A stretch of DNA of 12,149 bases from the NCBI GenBank assembly GCA_012959595.1, contig DUCW01000207.1:1-12149 (forward strand). Reading direction: 5' to 3'. Shown one piece after another: positions 1 through 7,093 of this stretch. Below the pieces are notes generated by a model. It searched no databases. It saw only the letters and a program-made list of their open reading frames with translations, and had not been told where the DNA came from. The stretch is from Gemmatimonadota bacterium (GTDB lineage Bacteria; Gemmatimonadota; Gemmatimonadetes; Longimicrobiales; Gaopeijiaceae). The first letter of the stretch is position 1. Every line of letters begins with the position of its first letter. The translations under genes and the position numbers were made by a program.

Positions 1-368
1 TTCTTGTAGGTTTGGTTCCAATAATTGAACATTGATGCGTGCATCTGCATCAGATCTGGATGTTTTGGATTCCGAACACCGTATTGATCACGAAGAATGT
101 TGTTTGCTCCATTGGGCCCTGTTGGCTTCTTGGTGAATAGTGATACTTTCGATGAGGCCAAGGCACGTTGACTCTTGATTTCGACGTCACCAATATCTGC
201 TTCGGCGAGGTTGTTTTCATCAATCATCAACAAATCTTCTAAGGTTTTTCCAATTCCTGTGTTATTACTTCGATGAGAGCGAACCCATCCTAATTCTCGA
301 ACTGCAAGATAACGTTCTATGAATTCCTTCACAGATTCATTTGAGTCTAAGTAATCAGGAGAGGCCAT
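1..368 (-). CDS. MvaI/BcnI-family type II restriction endonuclease, 5' part (runs off left edge)
   Basis: The reverse complement has an ATG at 368 and stays open for 122 codons to the window edge. The protein begins MASPDYLDSNESVKEF. Residues 36-53 (NTGIGKTLEDLLMIDENN) are the conserved family block, followed by ADIGDVEIKSQR and a VSLFTKKPTGP segment. The putative catalytic residues are E44, D58, E63 and K65. Their spacing (14, 5, 2) equals that of E36/D50/E55/K57 as I recall them for MvaI. Family members are monomeric metal-dependent nucleases that cut CCNGG-type sites (MvaI CCWGG, BcnI CCSGG); this enzyme's site cannot be read from the sequence. The gene starts 23 bases after the stop of the upstream methyltransferase, on the same strand, as expected for an R-M pair. 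A GGAG lies 4 bases before the ATG. The C-terminal part, including any DNA-contact histidine, is outside the window, so I cannot say whether the full gene is intact. Confidence 0.8.
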   Translation of the reverse strand, partial: MASPDYLDSNESVKEFIERYLAVRELGWVRSHRSNNTGIGKTLEDLLMIDENNLAEADIGDVEIKSQRALASSKVSLFTKKPTGPNGANNILRDQYGVRNPKHPDLMQMHASMFNYWNQTYK

Positions 369-392
369 AACGCTCCGATAGAACGCTCCGAT
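369..392. repeat. Two tandem 11-bp direct repeats at the methylase-endonuclease junction
   Basis: The 11-mer AACGCTCCGAT occurs at 369-379 and again at 382-392, a period of 13 bases. Read on the minus strand each copy is ATCGGAGCGTT, so the short gap holds two copies of a GGAG ribosome-binding motif. Only the copy next to the ATG at 368 has workable spacing. The distal copy ends in the stop codon of the methyltransferase. Confidence 0.6.
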
Positions 393-1672
393 TAGTTCTT
401 TCTGCAAACTACAATGTACTCATTTACTATGGTTGAAAGCTTCACTCCAGCCTTGTTAGAGGGTGAATTCTTACTAGGCATACGCTTGTTAGGAATCTCA
501 CGAATATAAGTTGTGATATGTTCAAGTCCTTCTTGTTCAAAGGCCCATGCAGTGAATTGATCTGTTGGGAGTTGTGTTCCTTTTACGGTTCGATTACCAA
601 CCACAAAACAAACATGCCCCCCCTTCTTAATTTGAGATGCAACATTTTGTATTGACAGAAGATATTCATTATAGAAATTCATCACTTCACTAGCCCTTTT
701 CCCATCTTCGTCAGCAATGGCTTCAATCGCATGGTCCATTTCCGGGCAACCAAATTTCCCCACATCGTTTCGTCGTCCTCCCATTAACTCTCTATCTAAG
801 GCACCTGGGGCCTTATCATCAAGTCCAAGCCAGACATTTGAGAGCCATGAAAACTGTGCATATGCTACTGTTGTTCCTGAATCGCCATATGGTGGCGACG
901 TTATCACGAGATCAACACCTGGTATGCTTGGAAAATACTCTCTACCTTCATCGTGAACAGTATTGAAATCACAGATTTTTACAGTTGTGCTATTGTCAAC
1001 ATTACTGTAATATTGTCCTAACCCCCGTCGATTTCTTTGTATTCTATTCAGAAGTTTAGGGAGTAGGGGTTCATAATATTCATTTCTTTTTTCAGGAGGA
1101 ATTCTGTATAATTTGAACTCACCGTTTCGTTGATAAGATACAAGTCTCAGGCATTCTGAGAGAGCAACGCGCATGAATAAACTCGCATTGTCATATTCAA
1201 TTTCATTGATTTTACCTAGTACATAAGAAATCTCTGCGATACTTCTAGATGGAAACCAATCTTCAAGTCTTTCCCAAGTCACATATTCTGGTTCAATAAA
1301 TGAAGAATATTCTGTAATGGATTCAATATTTGATTCCAACTCCAAAACGGTGTGTTCAATATACTGGTCTAACATTTCCAAATCATAATCTGTAGTTTTT
1401 GAATTAGCAATCATTCTTGCAGTAGGATTAATATCAGTACCAATAGAATTCATTCCTGCCAATCGTGATTCAACCAAACTGGTGCCTGTTCCACAATATG
1501 GATCAAACAAAAGTCCACCTTCAACACCATAACGAACAAAGAGTTCTCTGGCAATTTGAGGAATCATCATCGCCGGGTAGATATGAAAACAATGGGTAAA
1601 TTGTTTGGTATCAGAACCTCGAAAATCCCACATGCCTTTTTCAGCATATACTGGAGAGGTTACTTGTCCCAT
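392..1672 (-). CDS. Amino DNA methyltransferase (probably N4-cytosine), partner of the MvaI/BcnI-like nuclease
   Basis: This 426-residue protein transfers a methyl group from S-adenosylmethionine to an exocyclic base amine. A motif X-like FRGSDTKQF lies at residues 17-25. Motif I is DPYCGTGTS at 57-65, followed by an acidic ribose-binding position, D80, in GTDINP. The catalytic motif IV, TSPPY, is at 258-262. SPPY is typical of N4-cytosine enzymes, but N6-adenine activity cannot be excluded. The order X, I, long insert of about 180 residues, then IV resembles the alpha arrangement, and the insert probably holds the target-recognition domain. The C-terminus keeps the usual GGHVCFVVGN and final EYIVV strands. 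The start ATG has a weak GGTG upstream; a second in-frame ATG at codon 14 is less likely, since it would leave only a few residues before motif X. The endonuclease gene follows after 23 bases, so the function inferred is protection of the host from that nuclease. M.MvaI itself is an N4-cytosine enzyme, which fits. Confidence 0.85.
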   Translation of the reverse strand: MGQVTSPVYAEKGMWDFRGSDTKQFTHCFHIYPAMMIPQIARELFVRYGVEGGLLFDPYCGTGTSLVESRLAGMNSIGTDINPTARMIANSKTTDYDLEMLDQYIEHTVLELESNIESITEYSSFIEPEYVTWERLEDWFPSRSIAEISYVLGKINEIEYDNASLFMRVALSECLRLVSYQRNGEFKLYRIPPEKRNEYYEPLLPKLLNRIQRNRRGLGQYYSNVDNSTTVKICDFNTVHDEGREYFPSIPGVDLVITSPPYGDSGTTVAYAQFSWLSNVWLGLDDKAPGALDRELMGGRRNDVGKFGCPEMDHAIEAIADEDGKRASEVMNFYNEYLLSIQNVASQIKKGGHVCFVVGNRTVKGTQLPTDQFTAWAFEQEGLEHITTYIREIPNKRMPSKNSPSNKAGVKLSTIVNEYIVVCRKN

Positions 1673-1917
1673 TGTATTACACCCAGATGTGACCCTCTAT
1701 CAAGTGAATGGTGAGAGAGGGGGAGATGTGAAAGTGAAAAAAAATCAGGAAAAGCATCTAATACGTTCAATTATAATTTGGTGGGAATAAAATAGGCTTC
1801 TCCGACGAATATTTTGTTACAATCCTCAGAAGGCTTTTTCGAGTATCCAACGTTCGAAGATCCATGACGGGCTCTGTCCATCCATTCAATAAGTTCAGCA
1901 ACAGGAGTTGGCTTACG
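1673..1917. promoter_or_regulatory. Divergent intergenic region between the two modules
   Basis: These about 245 bases separate the start of the minus-strand methyltransferase (1672) from the preferred start of the C5 methylase (1918). They must hold promoters for both arms. The middle is AT-rich, with TTATAATT at 1771-1778 and AATAAAATA at 1786-1794, which are candidate TATA-like elements on either strand. A purine-rich stretch on the plus strand occupies about 1709-1753. I found no convincing operator palindrome and no gene for a controller protein. Assigning a specific promoter from sequence alone is not possible. Confidence 0.4.
1903..1907 (+). promoter_or_regulatory. Candidate ribosome-binding site (AGGAG) for the C5 methylase
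   Basis: AGGAG lies 10 bases before ATG 1918. It supports that start over the upstream in-frame ATG at 1864, which has no purine-rich motif in front of it. The spacing is slightly long, so this is only moderate evidence. Confidence 0.4.
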
Positions 1918-3033
1918 ATGAAAAATAGACCAAGGTCCCGTACGGGAAAACCTGTACGGTCCGTGGATTTGTTTGCGGGTTGTGGAGGTCTTTCCTTAGG
2001 TGTGACGGAATCCTGTAGAAGACTTGGGTTAAATCACTCCATCGAGTTAGCCAGCGACTGGGATGAAAAAGCAATTTCCGTATTCTCAACCAATTTACGA
2101 CCTAATTCGACTCATATTGGAGATATTAAATCCTTATTTGACGGAGAAATAGGGCAAGAAAAATTAACTACAAGAGAGAAGGAAACAAAAGCTAAATTTC
2201 CCAATGCAATAAAACCCGACATTCTATCTGGTGGACCACCATGTCAGGGCCACTCCGATCTGAATAACCACACCAGAAGAGGAGACCCACGAAACTCACT
2301 ATATCTTAGGATGGTTAGAGCAACTGAGATCCTGTCACCAAATTGTTTGATTATAGAAAACGTACCCACCGTTATACATTCTAAAGAAAAAGTAGTTCAA
2401 ATTGCAACTGAACATTTGAAGAATTTAGGATATTTTGTTGAATCCAAAATACTATGGGCAAATAAATTCGGTGTACCACAGAAGAGAAAACGACACTTTC
2501 TAGTAGCTTCCAAAATAAGAAAACCCGAGTTTGGAAATATAGATGAACTCGGAACAAATAAAGATATGACACTCCGATGGGCGATAGAAGACTTAGAAGA
2601 TTCATATGATCCAGAAACTGTATTTGACTCATCTGCCACACCTTCGACAGAAAATCAAAATCGGATGAATTGGTTAATTGAAAATGAACAGTGGAATCTA
2701 CCTAACAGACTTCGTCCCCCTTGTCATCAACAAGGACACAATTACCCGGCAGTATATGGTAGGATGTATTGGGATCAACCGTGTAGTACAATCACCCGGG
2801 GTTTTGGTTCGACGGGGCAGGGTCGTTTTATGCATCCTGCAGCATATCCTGGTAGAACTCTAACGCCCCATGAGGCCGCACGTGTCCAAACTTTCCCAGA
2901 CTGGTTCAACTTCAAAGTTCAACTAAGAGGATCCGTATCTAAGATGATAGGAAATGCCGTACCTCCATTTCTTTCTATGCATGTATCTCTGGTAGCTATA
3001 ACATCAATCAAGCACCATAATGATGAAGATTAG
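1918..3033 (+). CDS. C5-cytosine DNA methyltransferase
   Basis: All hallmark motifs of a C5-cytosine methylase are present in order. Numbering is from ATG 1918 (371 residues). Motif I is DLFAGCGG at 17-24. The SDWDE segment matches motif II, and the catalytic motif IV GGPPCQG has its nucleophile at C109. Motif VI ENVP is at 147-150, motif VIII QKRKR at 188-192, and motif X GNAVPP at 345-350. The region between about 195 and 280 is the variable target-recognition domain, so the target sequence cannot be predicted. An upstream in-frame ATG at 1864 would add 18 residues; 1918 is preferred because AGGAG precedes it and the extra residues are not part of any motif. The gene looks intact. It is AT-richer than the genes after it and is separated from them by 47 bases, so it may have been recruited separately. 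In MORC/Z1 systems a C5 methylase is the expected self-marking component. Confidence 0.9.
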   Translation: MKNRPRSRTGKPVRSVDLFAGCGGLSLGVTESCRRLGLNHSIELASDWDEKAISVFSTNLRPNSTHIGDIKSLFDGEIGQEKLTTREKETKAKFPNAIKPDILSGGPPCQGHSDLNNHTRRGDPRNSLYLRMVRATEILSPNCLIIENVPTVIHSKEKVVQIATEHLKNLGYFVESKILWANKFGVPQKRKRHFLVASKIRKPEFGNIDELGTNKDMTLRWAIEDLEDSYDPETVFDSSATPSTENQNRMNWLIENEQWNLPNRLRPPCHQQGHNYPAVYGRMYWDQPCSTITRGFGSTGQGRFMHPAAYPGRTLTPHEAARVQTFPDWFNFKVQLRGSVSKMIGNAVPPFLSMHVSLVAITSIKHHNDED

Positions 3034-3080
3034 GACACCGCCGGCGACGGATCTATTAGTGCTTAGATACTCCCACTGTT

Positions 3081-5165
3081 GTGCTACCCCAAGAGGTCCG
3101 AGTATTTCATTCAGAAATGGTTCGTTTAATCACAGATCTTGAAAAATGGGCGTCGACAGCATCGGAAGTAGATGCCCTCGCCAATCATAAAAAGAACCTC
3201 AAAGAATTAAGGGACGAAAATATTACCGATGATGAAAGTGTAAAAGACAATTTTTGGACAGAATTTGAGGATTTTATTGAACAATGTGATCCACAAACCG
3301 ACATCAGTAAGAAAGTGGTCGTGAAATGGGTAGTGCCAATCGTCTGGGGTTGGTGGTCGTGGCTACATGAGGACTTGCCCATACCACATGGCTACTCTGA
3401 CAAGCATGATAGCATGCTCCAAGGCCCAAGCAACCCTAGTGGAAGACATGTGTACAAAGGACGACCAAAAAGAATCAGATGGCGATTGCATCCAGTGATG
3501 GAAGGAACAAAAGTTCGATTCTTCACAGCCACGGCACCTATCTGCGAAATAGATGCAGTTTCCTCCGTACCATATATCCCAGAGGGTGTGAAGATTTTTG
3601 ATATTTCCCAGAGGGTCCTTAATCCAAGAATAAAATCCGAACAGTGGCAGAGGGGGCTTGATTCATCTAGGATTGTTAGTATCAAGTCCTTTCTCGATAC
3701 CCCAAATAATTCGTTCTCAAACGCGTGTATGATTTTCGCACCTGACCATAAATCGGTTGACTGGGAATTAGATTCTGATGGAAACCCAATGTACCTGCTT
3801 GTGGACCTCCAATTTCTCAAACAAGATCTAGTTAAGGGAGCTCCTTACTTGACTGACAACACTGGAAGTAAGGATCTCAGGCCATTGAATATAATCGACG
3901 GTCAGCACAGAGTCAGGGGAGGTATGAGAAGCCAAAGGGGAGCTAACCTTCAGCTGCCGATAGTACTCTTTCCTCCCCAACTGAAAAATCGAGGAGCAGC
4001 CAAGTACTTTGCAGAAGTGAACACACTTGCAGAGCCCTTGAAGGTACTTCACGAGTTATTCATGAGTCATAAGTTCGCTCTTGGCTCACATAAGTTAGAC
4101 AGGAAATATGCGAGGTATGACGGAACACCAAAGACGTACAGAGACCGAGCTAACAGGCTTGCTTACGAATCTGCAGCCTTCCTTAACTTGAACATGATCG
4201 TGTCATCAGATGGAGAAGAAGATGAAATTGGCGCTCTATTCTTTCTGATCAGGATGCTTGAGGAGAATACTTGGGAGAAAAATTATGTCATAGCAGCCGA
4301 TATGTGGGTAAAGTACTCGTATCAATGGTTCATGCCAAAAGGACCATACTCCACTCTTCCTATTTCCATTGAAGAGGAAGAAATGAGGAAAGATGACATC
4401 TTTCAAGAGATTGCTAACTACTTCGATGCGTTCATGAGCGTATGCAACGAAACAAAGTGGCCTAATAACGACACAGACGATAGATGGCTGACCTTTCAAT
4501 TCTTGATGGCCAAAGATGTAAACCGAGGTCGCCCCCACATCCAAAACAACCTCACAGTGAGAGCCCTCTTGGTAAATTACCCAAACATCGTCAAGAAGAT
4601 CAGAGATACGGGCTACTCTAACACCATCATTACTCGAGATAGATTCAAGAAGACTCTCAAAATATGGGCAAACATTGACTGGCTCGACGTAAGAATAAAG
4701 CAAACATATCACGGTTCAGGCGAATACCGTTGGAAATGTTTGGCACGATGGCTCAAAGATGCTGCCAACAGAGGTGAAAAGAAGGCCCATCCAATAGCCG
4801 AGGTAATGTCAGAGGGAATTTCTTCCGAAAGAGGGAAGGGGATTCTATCTCCTGTTGAAGAAGGAGAAATTGAATTTGAGGACCCAAGATTCAAATGGCC
4901 TAAATCCAATGACGAAATTCGGATTATAGTTACTCGACCAATCAATGCTAGAAGGGGTTGTAAGATTCACTTGATGGACTCAAATCTAAAGCAATTAAAC
5001 CAGAAAGCAAATCTAAAAGTTGTCCAATCTGCTAAACCCGACCAATTCACATTTGAAGTAAAATGGTGGGATGGCATAGATGACTATGATGAACTTACTG
5101 TACGTAGTTCTTGGGGGAATCCAATTGACAGAGTTGTTTCTTCAACCTTAACATTAAGGAAGTGA
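3081..5165 (+). CDS. Large DGQHR-domain (DndB-like) protein of the MORC/Z1 operon
   Basis: This protein has 694 residues. The signature DGQHR is at 273-277 in the context NIIDGQHRVRGG, followed by FAEVNT with N314, both characteristic of the DGQHR family that includes DndB and related ParB-fold proteins. The N-terminal about 90 residues are charged and likely helical. Residues about 130-270 appear to form the first half of the DGQHR fold. A long helical region (about 330-590) has no motif I recognise. The last about 90 residues look beta-rich and could be an Ig-like or DNA-contact domain. DndB is a sequence-specific regulator of phosphorothioation genes, but there are no dndCDE genes here, so the role is inferred as DNA sensing or operon control. 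The start is GTG; an in-frame TAG at 3057 limits the upstream side and no good ribosome-binding site is visible, so ATG 3117 is possible. The next gene begins within 4 bases of the stop. Confidence 0.75.
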   Translation: MLPQEVRVFHSEMVRLITDLEKWASTASEVDALANHKKNLKELRDENITDDESVKDNFWTEFEDFIEQCDPQTDISKKVVVKWVVPIVWGWWSWLHEDLPIPHGYSDKHDSMLQGPSNPSGRHVYKGRPKRIRWRLHPVMEGTKVRFFTATAPICEIDAVSSVPYIPEGVKIFDISQRVLNPRIKSEQWQRGLDSSRIVSIKSFLDTPNNSFSNACMIFAPDHKSVDWELDSDGNPMYLLVDLQFLKQDLVKGAPYLTDNTGSKDLRPLNIIDGQHRVRGGMRSQRGANLQLPIVLFPPQLKNRGAAKYFAEVNTLAEPLKVLHELFMSHKFALGSHKLDRKYARYDGTPKTYRDRANRLAYESAAFLNLNMIVSSDGEEDEIGALFFLIRMLEENTWEKNYVIAADMWVKYSYQWFMPKGPYSTLPISIEEEEMRKDDIFQEIANYFDAFMSVCNETKWPNNDTDDRWLTFQFLMAKDVNRGRPHIQNNLTVRALLVNYPNIVKKIRDTGYSNTIITRDRFKKTLKIWANIDWLDVRIKQTYHGSGEYRWKCLARWLKDAANRGEKKAHPIAEVMSEGISSERGKGILSPVEEGEIEFEDPRFKWPKSNDEIRIIVTRPINARRGCKIHLMDSNLKQLNQKANLKVVQSAKPDQFTFEVKWWDGIDDYDELTVRSSWGNPIDRVVSSTLTLRK
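5156..5160 (+). promoter_or_regulatory. Ribosome-binding site (AAGGA) for the GHKL ATPase gene
   Basis: AAGGA sits inside the last codons of the DGQHR gene, 9 bases before GTG 5170 and 6 bases before an in-frame TTG at 5167. This ties translation of the ATPase to the gene before it. Confidence 0.5.
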
Positions 5166-5169
5166 TTTG

Positions 5170-7092
5170 GTGGCGGTTAAATGTCCAGCATCAGATTGTA
5201 AACTCCCAAAAAGAGAGTGGAGTTATGGAGAGACCTATACTTGCCAGCAGTGCGTAGCCAAACTGATTGTGGTCGAATCAGACCCCGTCAAGCTCGTGGT
5301 GAAACCACCCCCTAGGGACGATAGCCCGCGGGGGGATCTCAGGGCTGATCATGGTGGAACGTACACCCTCCAGGAGCTCATCGCCGATATCATCGACAAC
5401 TCGATTGACGCTACTCTCCCGGGAGGAACAGTCGACGTAGAAGTGGATTTTGGCCTTTGCGACTACTCCGAGGAACCCAAGAAGTGGGATGGCCTTAACG
5501 GCCCTCAGAGGCCATACATCACAATAACTGATAATGCAAAGGGAATGAATCAGGAAACGCTCTCTAGAGCAATGGGGAAAGGGCACATGAAGGACCGAGA
5601 TCCTTGGGAGCTAGGTCACTATGGAGTCGGTCTCAAGAAGTCGTCCTTATCGAACGCTTTCGAGATTACAGTCTTCACCAAGGAATCAGGAGGGGAGGTC
5701 CTCATTTCCAGGTACTCCTCATGCTACATTGAAGTCTTCGATGATAATGCCGTCATCAACAAGAGCGAAATTGAGAATATATTCCCATGGATGACACAGA
5801 CCGATGCGTGGGCAAAAGAATCAGGAACAGTCGTACTTCTTGAGGGAATCCCAACCCTTCAGAAATCAGCAGGGGAACACGTTGTTGCAAGTGATGCTCT
5901 CAATGAGCAGATTGAAGAAACCAATGCAGCCCTCGGGCTGATTTTCCACAAGTACCTACAAGAAGGAGGAGCTACGATAGAGTACAAAGATCAAGATACA
6001 GGCGAGTCAAAGAGCATCACTAAGAAACTGAATCTAGAGGTCGATGGAGACGATGTCGAGCCGATAGACCCATTCCTCTCTGACTTGGTTGACCCAAATG
6101 ACAACTTTTCCACACTCTGCAAGAACCACCAAATCCGCACGGATATAGACGAAGAGGAGCACTTCATCGATGTCAACATTTACATCATCCCAAACGACCA
6201 ACACCCCCTATTCAAAGCCAGATCAAAAGAAAGCATGGACCTTCTGAAGCTGAGCCGTAAATCCGCCGAGCCCCAAACACTCCAGGGATGCTATGTCTAC
6301 AGGAACCAGAGACTAATCGACTATGGAAAGGAAGGCTCATGGAAGGGGGCGTACGGATCCATGAATCCAAAGACCACTTTACTCCGTTGGGAGGTCAACC
6401 TTCCCTGCCACAGACTCTTGGGCAAACTGGAACACAGTGATTGGAAAATCGATACCTCAAAGTCTCAAGCCGTCCCCACTTCAAAGATGCAAGCGAGATT
6501 CAAGAATCTCGCATCAAAGACTGCTGCGCAGAGGTGGCACCGACTGGATCCCGATTACAAAATGGCCCCCGGGCCAAGGGCCACCGCACGCAGGGGGGCG
6601 ACAGGAAATGGCACCAAAACTCACTCCTGGGACAGGTGGCCTATCTGTAAATTGTGCACAGACAAAACAGAGGGATGGACACACAAGAAGGCGGAACACA
6701 AGTGTTCCTTCTGTGGGAAAAAGGGACACGAGGAGCCATTTTCCAAAGAGGGCAAAGCCAATAAAAAATGTGGCAGCTATGTCCCAAGACCCACTCAAAC
6801 CCCCGTGGATGACACTGGTGGAGCGAGCGAAGGAGAAGATGACGACGCCCCATCCACAACTGGATCAAATAATGGTGCAGAGACACCGATAATCCCTACA
6901 CCACCTTCTGGTAAGTCAGTACTGATCAAAATAGACAGTGAATCAAATGATCCTATATCGGCCTCAAAGCAAGATGGAATCAGAATTGTCACAATTAACA
7001 AGCAACACATTCAATATCCGGAACTTATGGAGCAACTCACTCCTCTCGTAAGATCCTGGGAGGAAGAAAACACAGTTGACGAGGAGGAGTAG
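5170..7092 (+). CDS. MORC/MutL-type GHKL ATPase with N- and C-terminal zinc modules
   Basis: Numbering is from GTG 5170 (640 residues); an in-frame TTG at 5167 would add one residue. A four-cysteine zinc ribbon comes first (C5, C10, C25, C28). The GHKL ATPase domain follows. Its N-box is ELIADIIDNSIDA at 69-81 with the catalytic E69 and Mg-binding N77. Its G1 box is DNAKG at 121-125, and its G2 lid is GHYGVGLKK at 149-157. An S5-like transducer region follows to about 460. A second zinc cluster spans about 490-534 (C493, C496, C512, C515, H520, C534). Then comes an acidic, probably disordered linker (SEGEDDDAPSTTG region) and a short C-terminal domain. GHKL ATPases dimerise on ATP binding and clamp DNA. 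The absence of a histidine-kinase or topoisomerase partner, and the Z1 and nuclease neighbours, place this with the conflict-system MORC-like group. It lies 4 bases after the DGQHR gene and 1 base before the Z1 gene. Confidence 0.85.
   Translation: MAVKCPASDCKLPKREWSYGETYTCQQCVAKLIVVESDPVKLVVKPPPRDDSPRGDLRADHGGTYTLQELIADIIDNSIDATLPGGTVDVEVDFGLCDYSEEPKKWDGLNGPQRPYITITDNAKGMNQETLSRAMGKGHMKDRDPWELGHYGVGLKKSSLSNAFEITVFTKESGGEVLISRYSSCYIEVFDDNAVINKSEIENIFPWMTQTDAWAKESGTVVLLEGIPTLQKSAGEHVVASDALNEQIEETNAALGLIFHKYLQEGGATIEYKDQDTGESKSITKKLNLEVDGDDVEPIDPFLSDLVDPNDNFSTLCKNHQIRTDIDEEEHFIDVNIYIIPNDQHPLFKARSKESMDLLKLSRKSAEPQTLQGCYVYRNQRLIDYGKEGSWKGAYGSMNPKTTLLRWEVNLPCHRLLGKLEHSDWKIDTSKSQAVPTSKMQARFKNLASKTAAQRWHRLDPDYKMAPGPRATARRGATGNGTKTHSWDRWPICKLCTDKTEGWTHKKAEHKCSFCGKKGHEEPFSKEGKANKKCGSYVPRPTQTPVDDTGGASEGEDDDAPSTTGSNNGAETPIIPTPPSGKSVLIKIDSESNDPISASKQDGIRIVTINKQHIQYPELMEQLTPLVRSWEEENTVDEEE
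7081..7087 (+). promoter_or_regulatory. Ribosome-binding site (GAGGAGG) deciding the Z1 start
   Basis: GAGGAGG lies 6 bases before ATG 7094 and is made of the terminal Glu codons of the GHKL gene. It rules in ATG 7094 and rules out the in-frame TTG at 7076, which lies upstream of the motif. Confidence 0.8.
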
Positions 7093-7093
7093 G

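Noticed and set aside
1605..1790. 61-residue plus-strand open frame before the C5 methylase
   Set aside because: Its first part is antisense to the N4 methylase and the rest is low-complexity intergenic sequence; no ribosome-binding site or domain.
3392..3820. 142-residue minus-strand open frame
   Set aside because: It lies wholly within the DGQHR gene and has no recognisable domain; a shadow of coding sequence.
3081..5165. Dnd/Ssp phosphorothioation system
   Set aside because: The DGQHR motif suggests DndB, but no cysteine desulfurase, DndC-, DndD- or DndE-like gene is present.
6563..6583. G+C-rich hairpin with repeated GGGCCA
   Set aside because: It lies inside the GHKL gene and encodes a Pro/Arg linker; no U tract follows, so it is not a terminator.
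5170..7092. MutL mismatch-repair protein or topoisomerase VI subunit
   Set aside because: The GHKL boxes fit, but the zinc modules, the C-terminal layout and the Z1/DUF4420 neighbours point to a MORC-like conflict-system ATPase.
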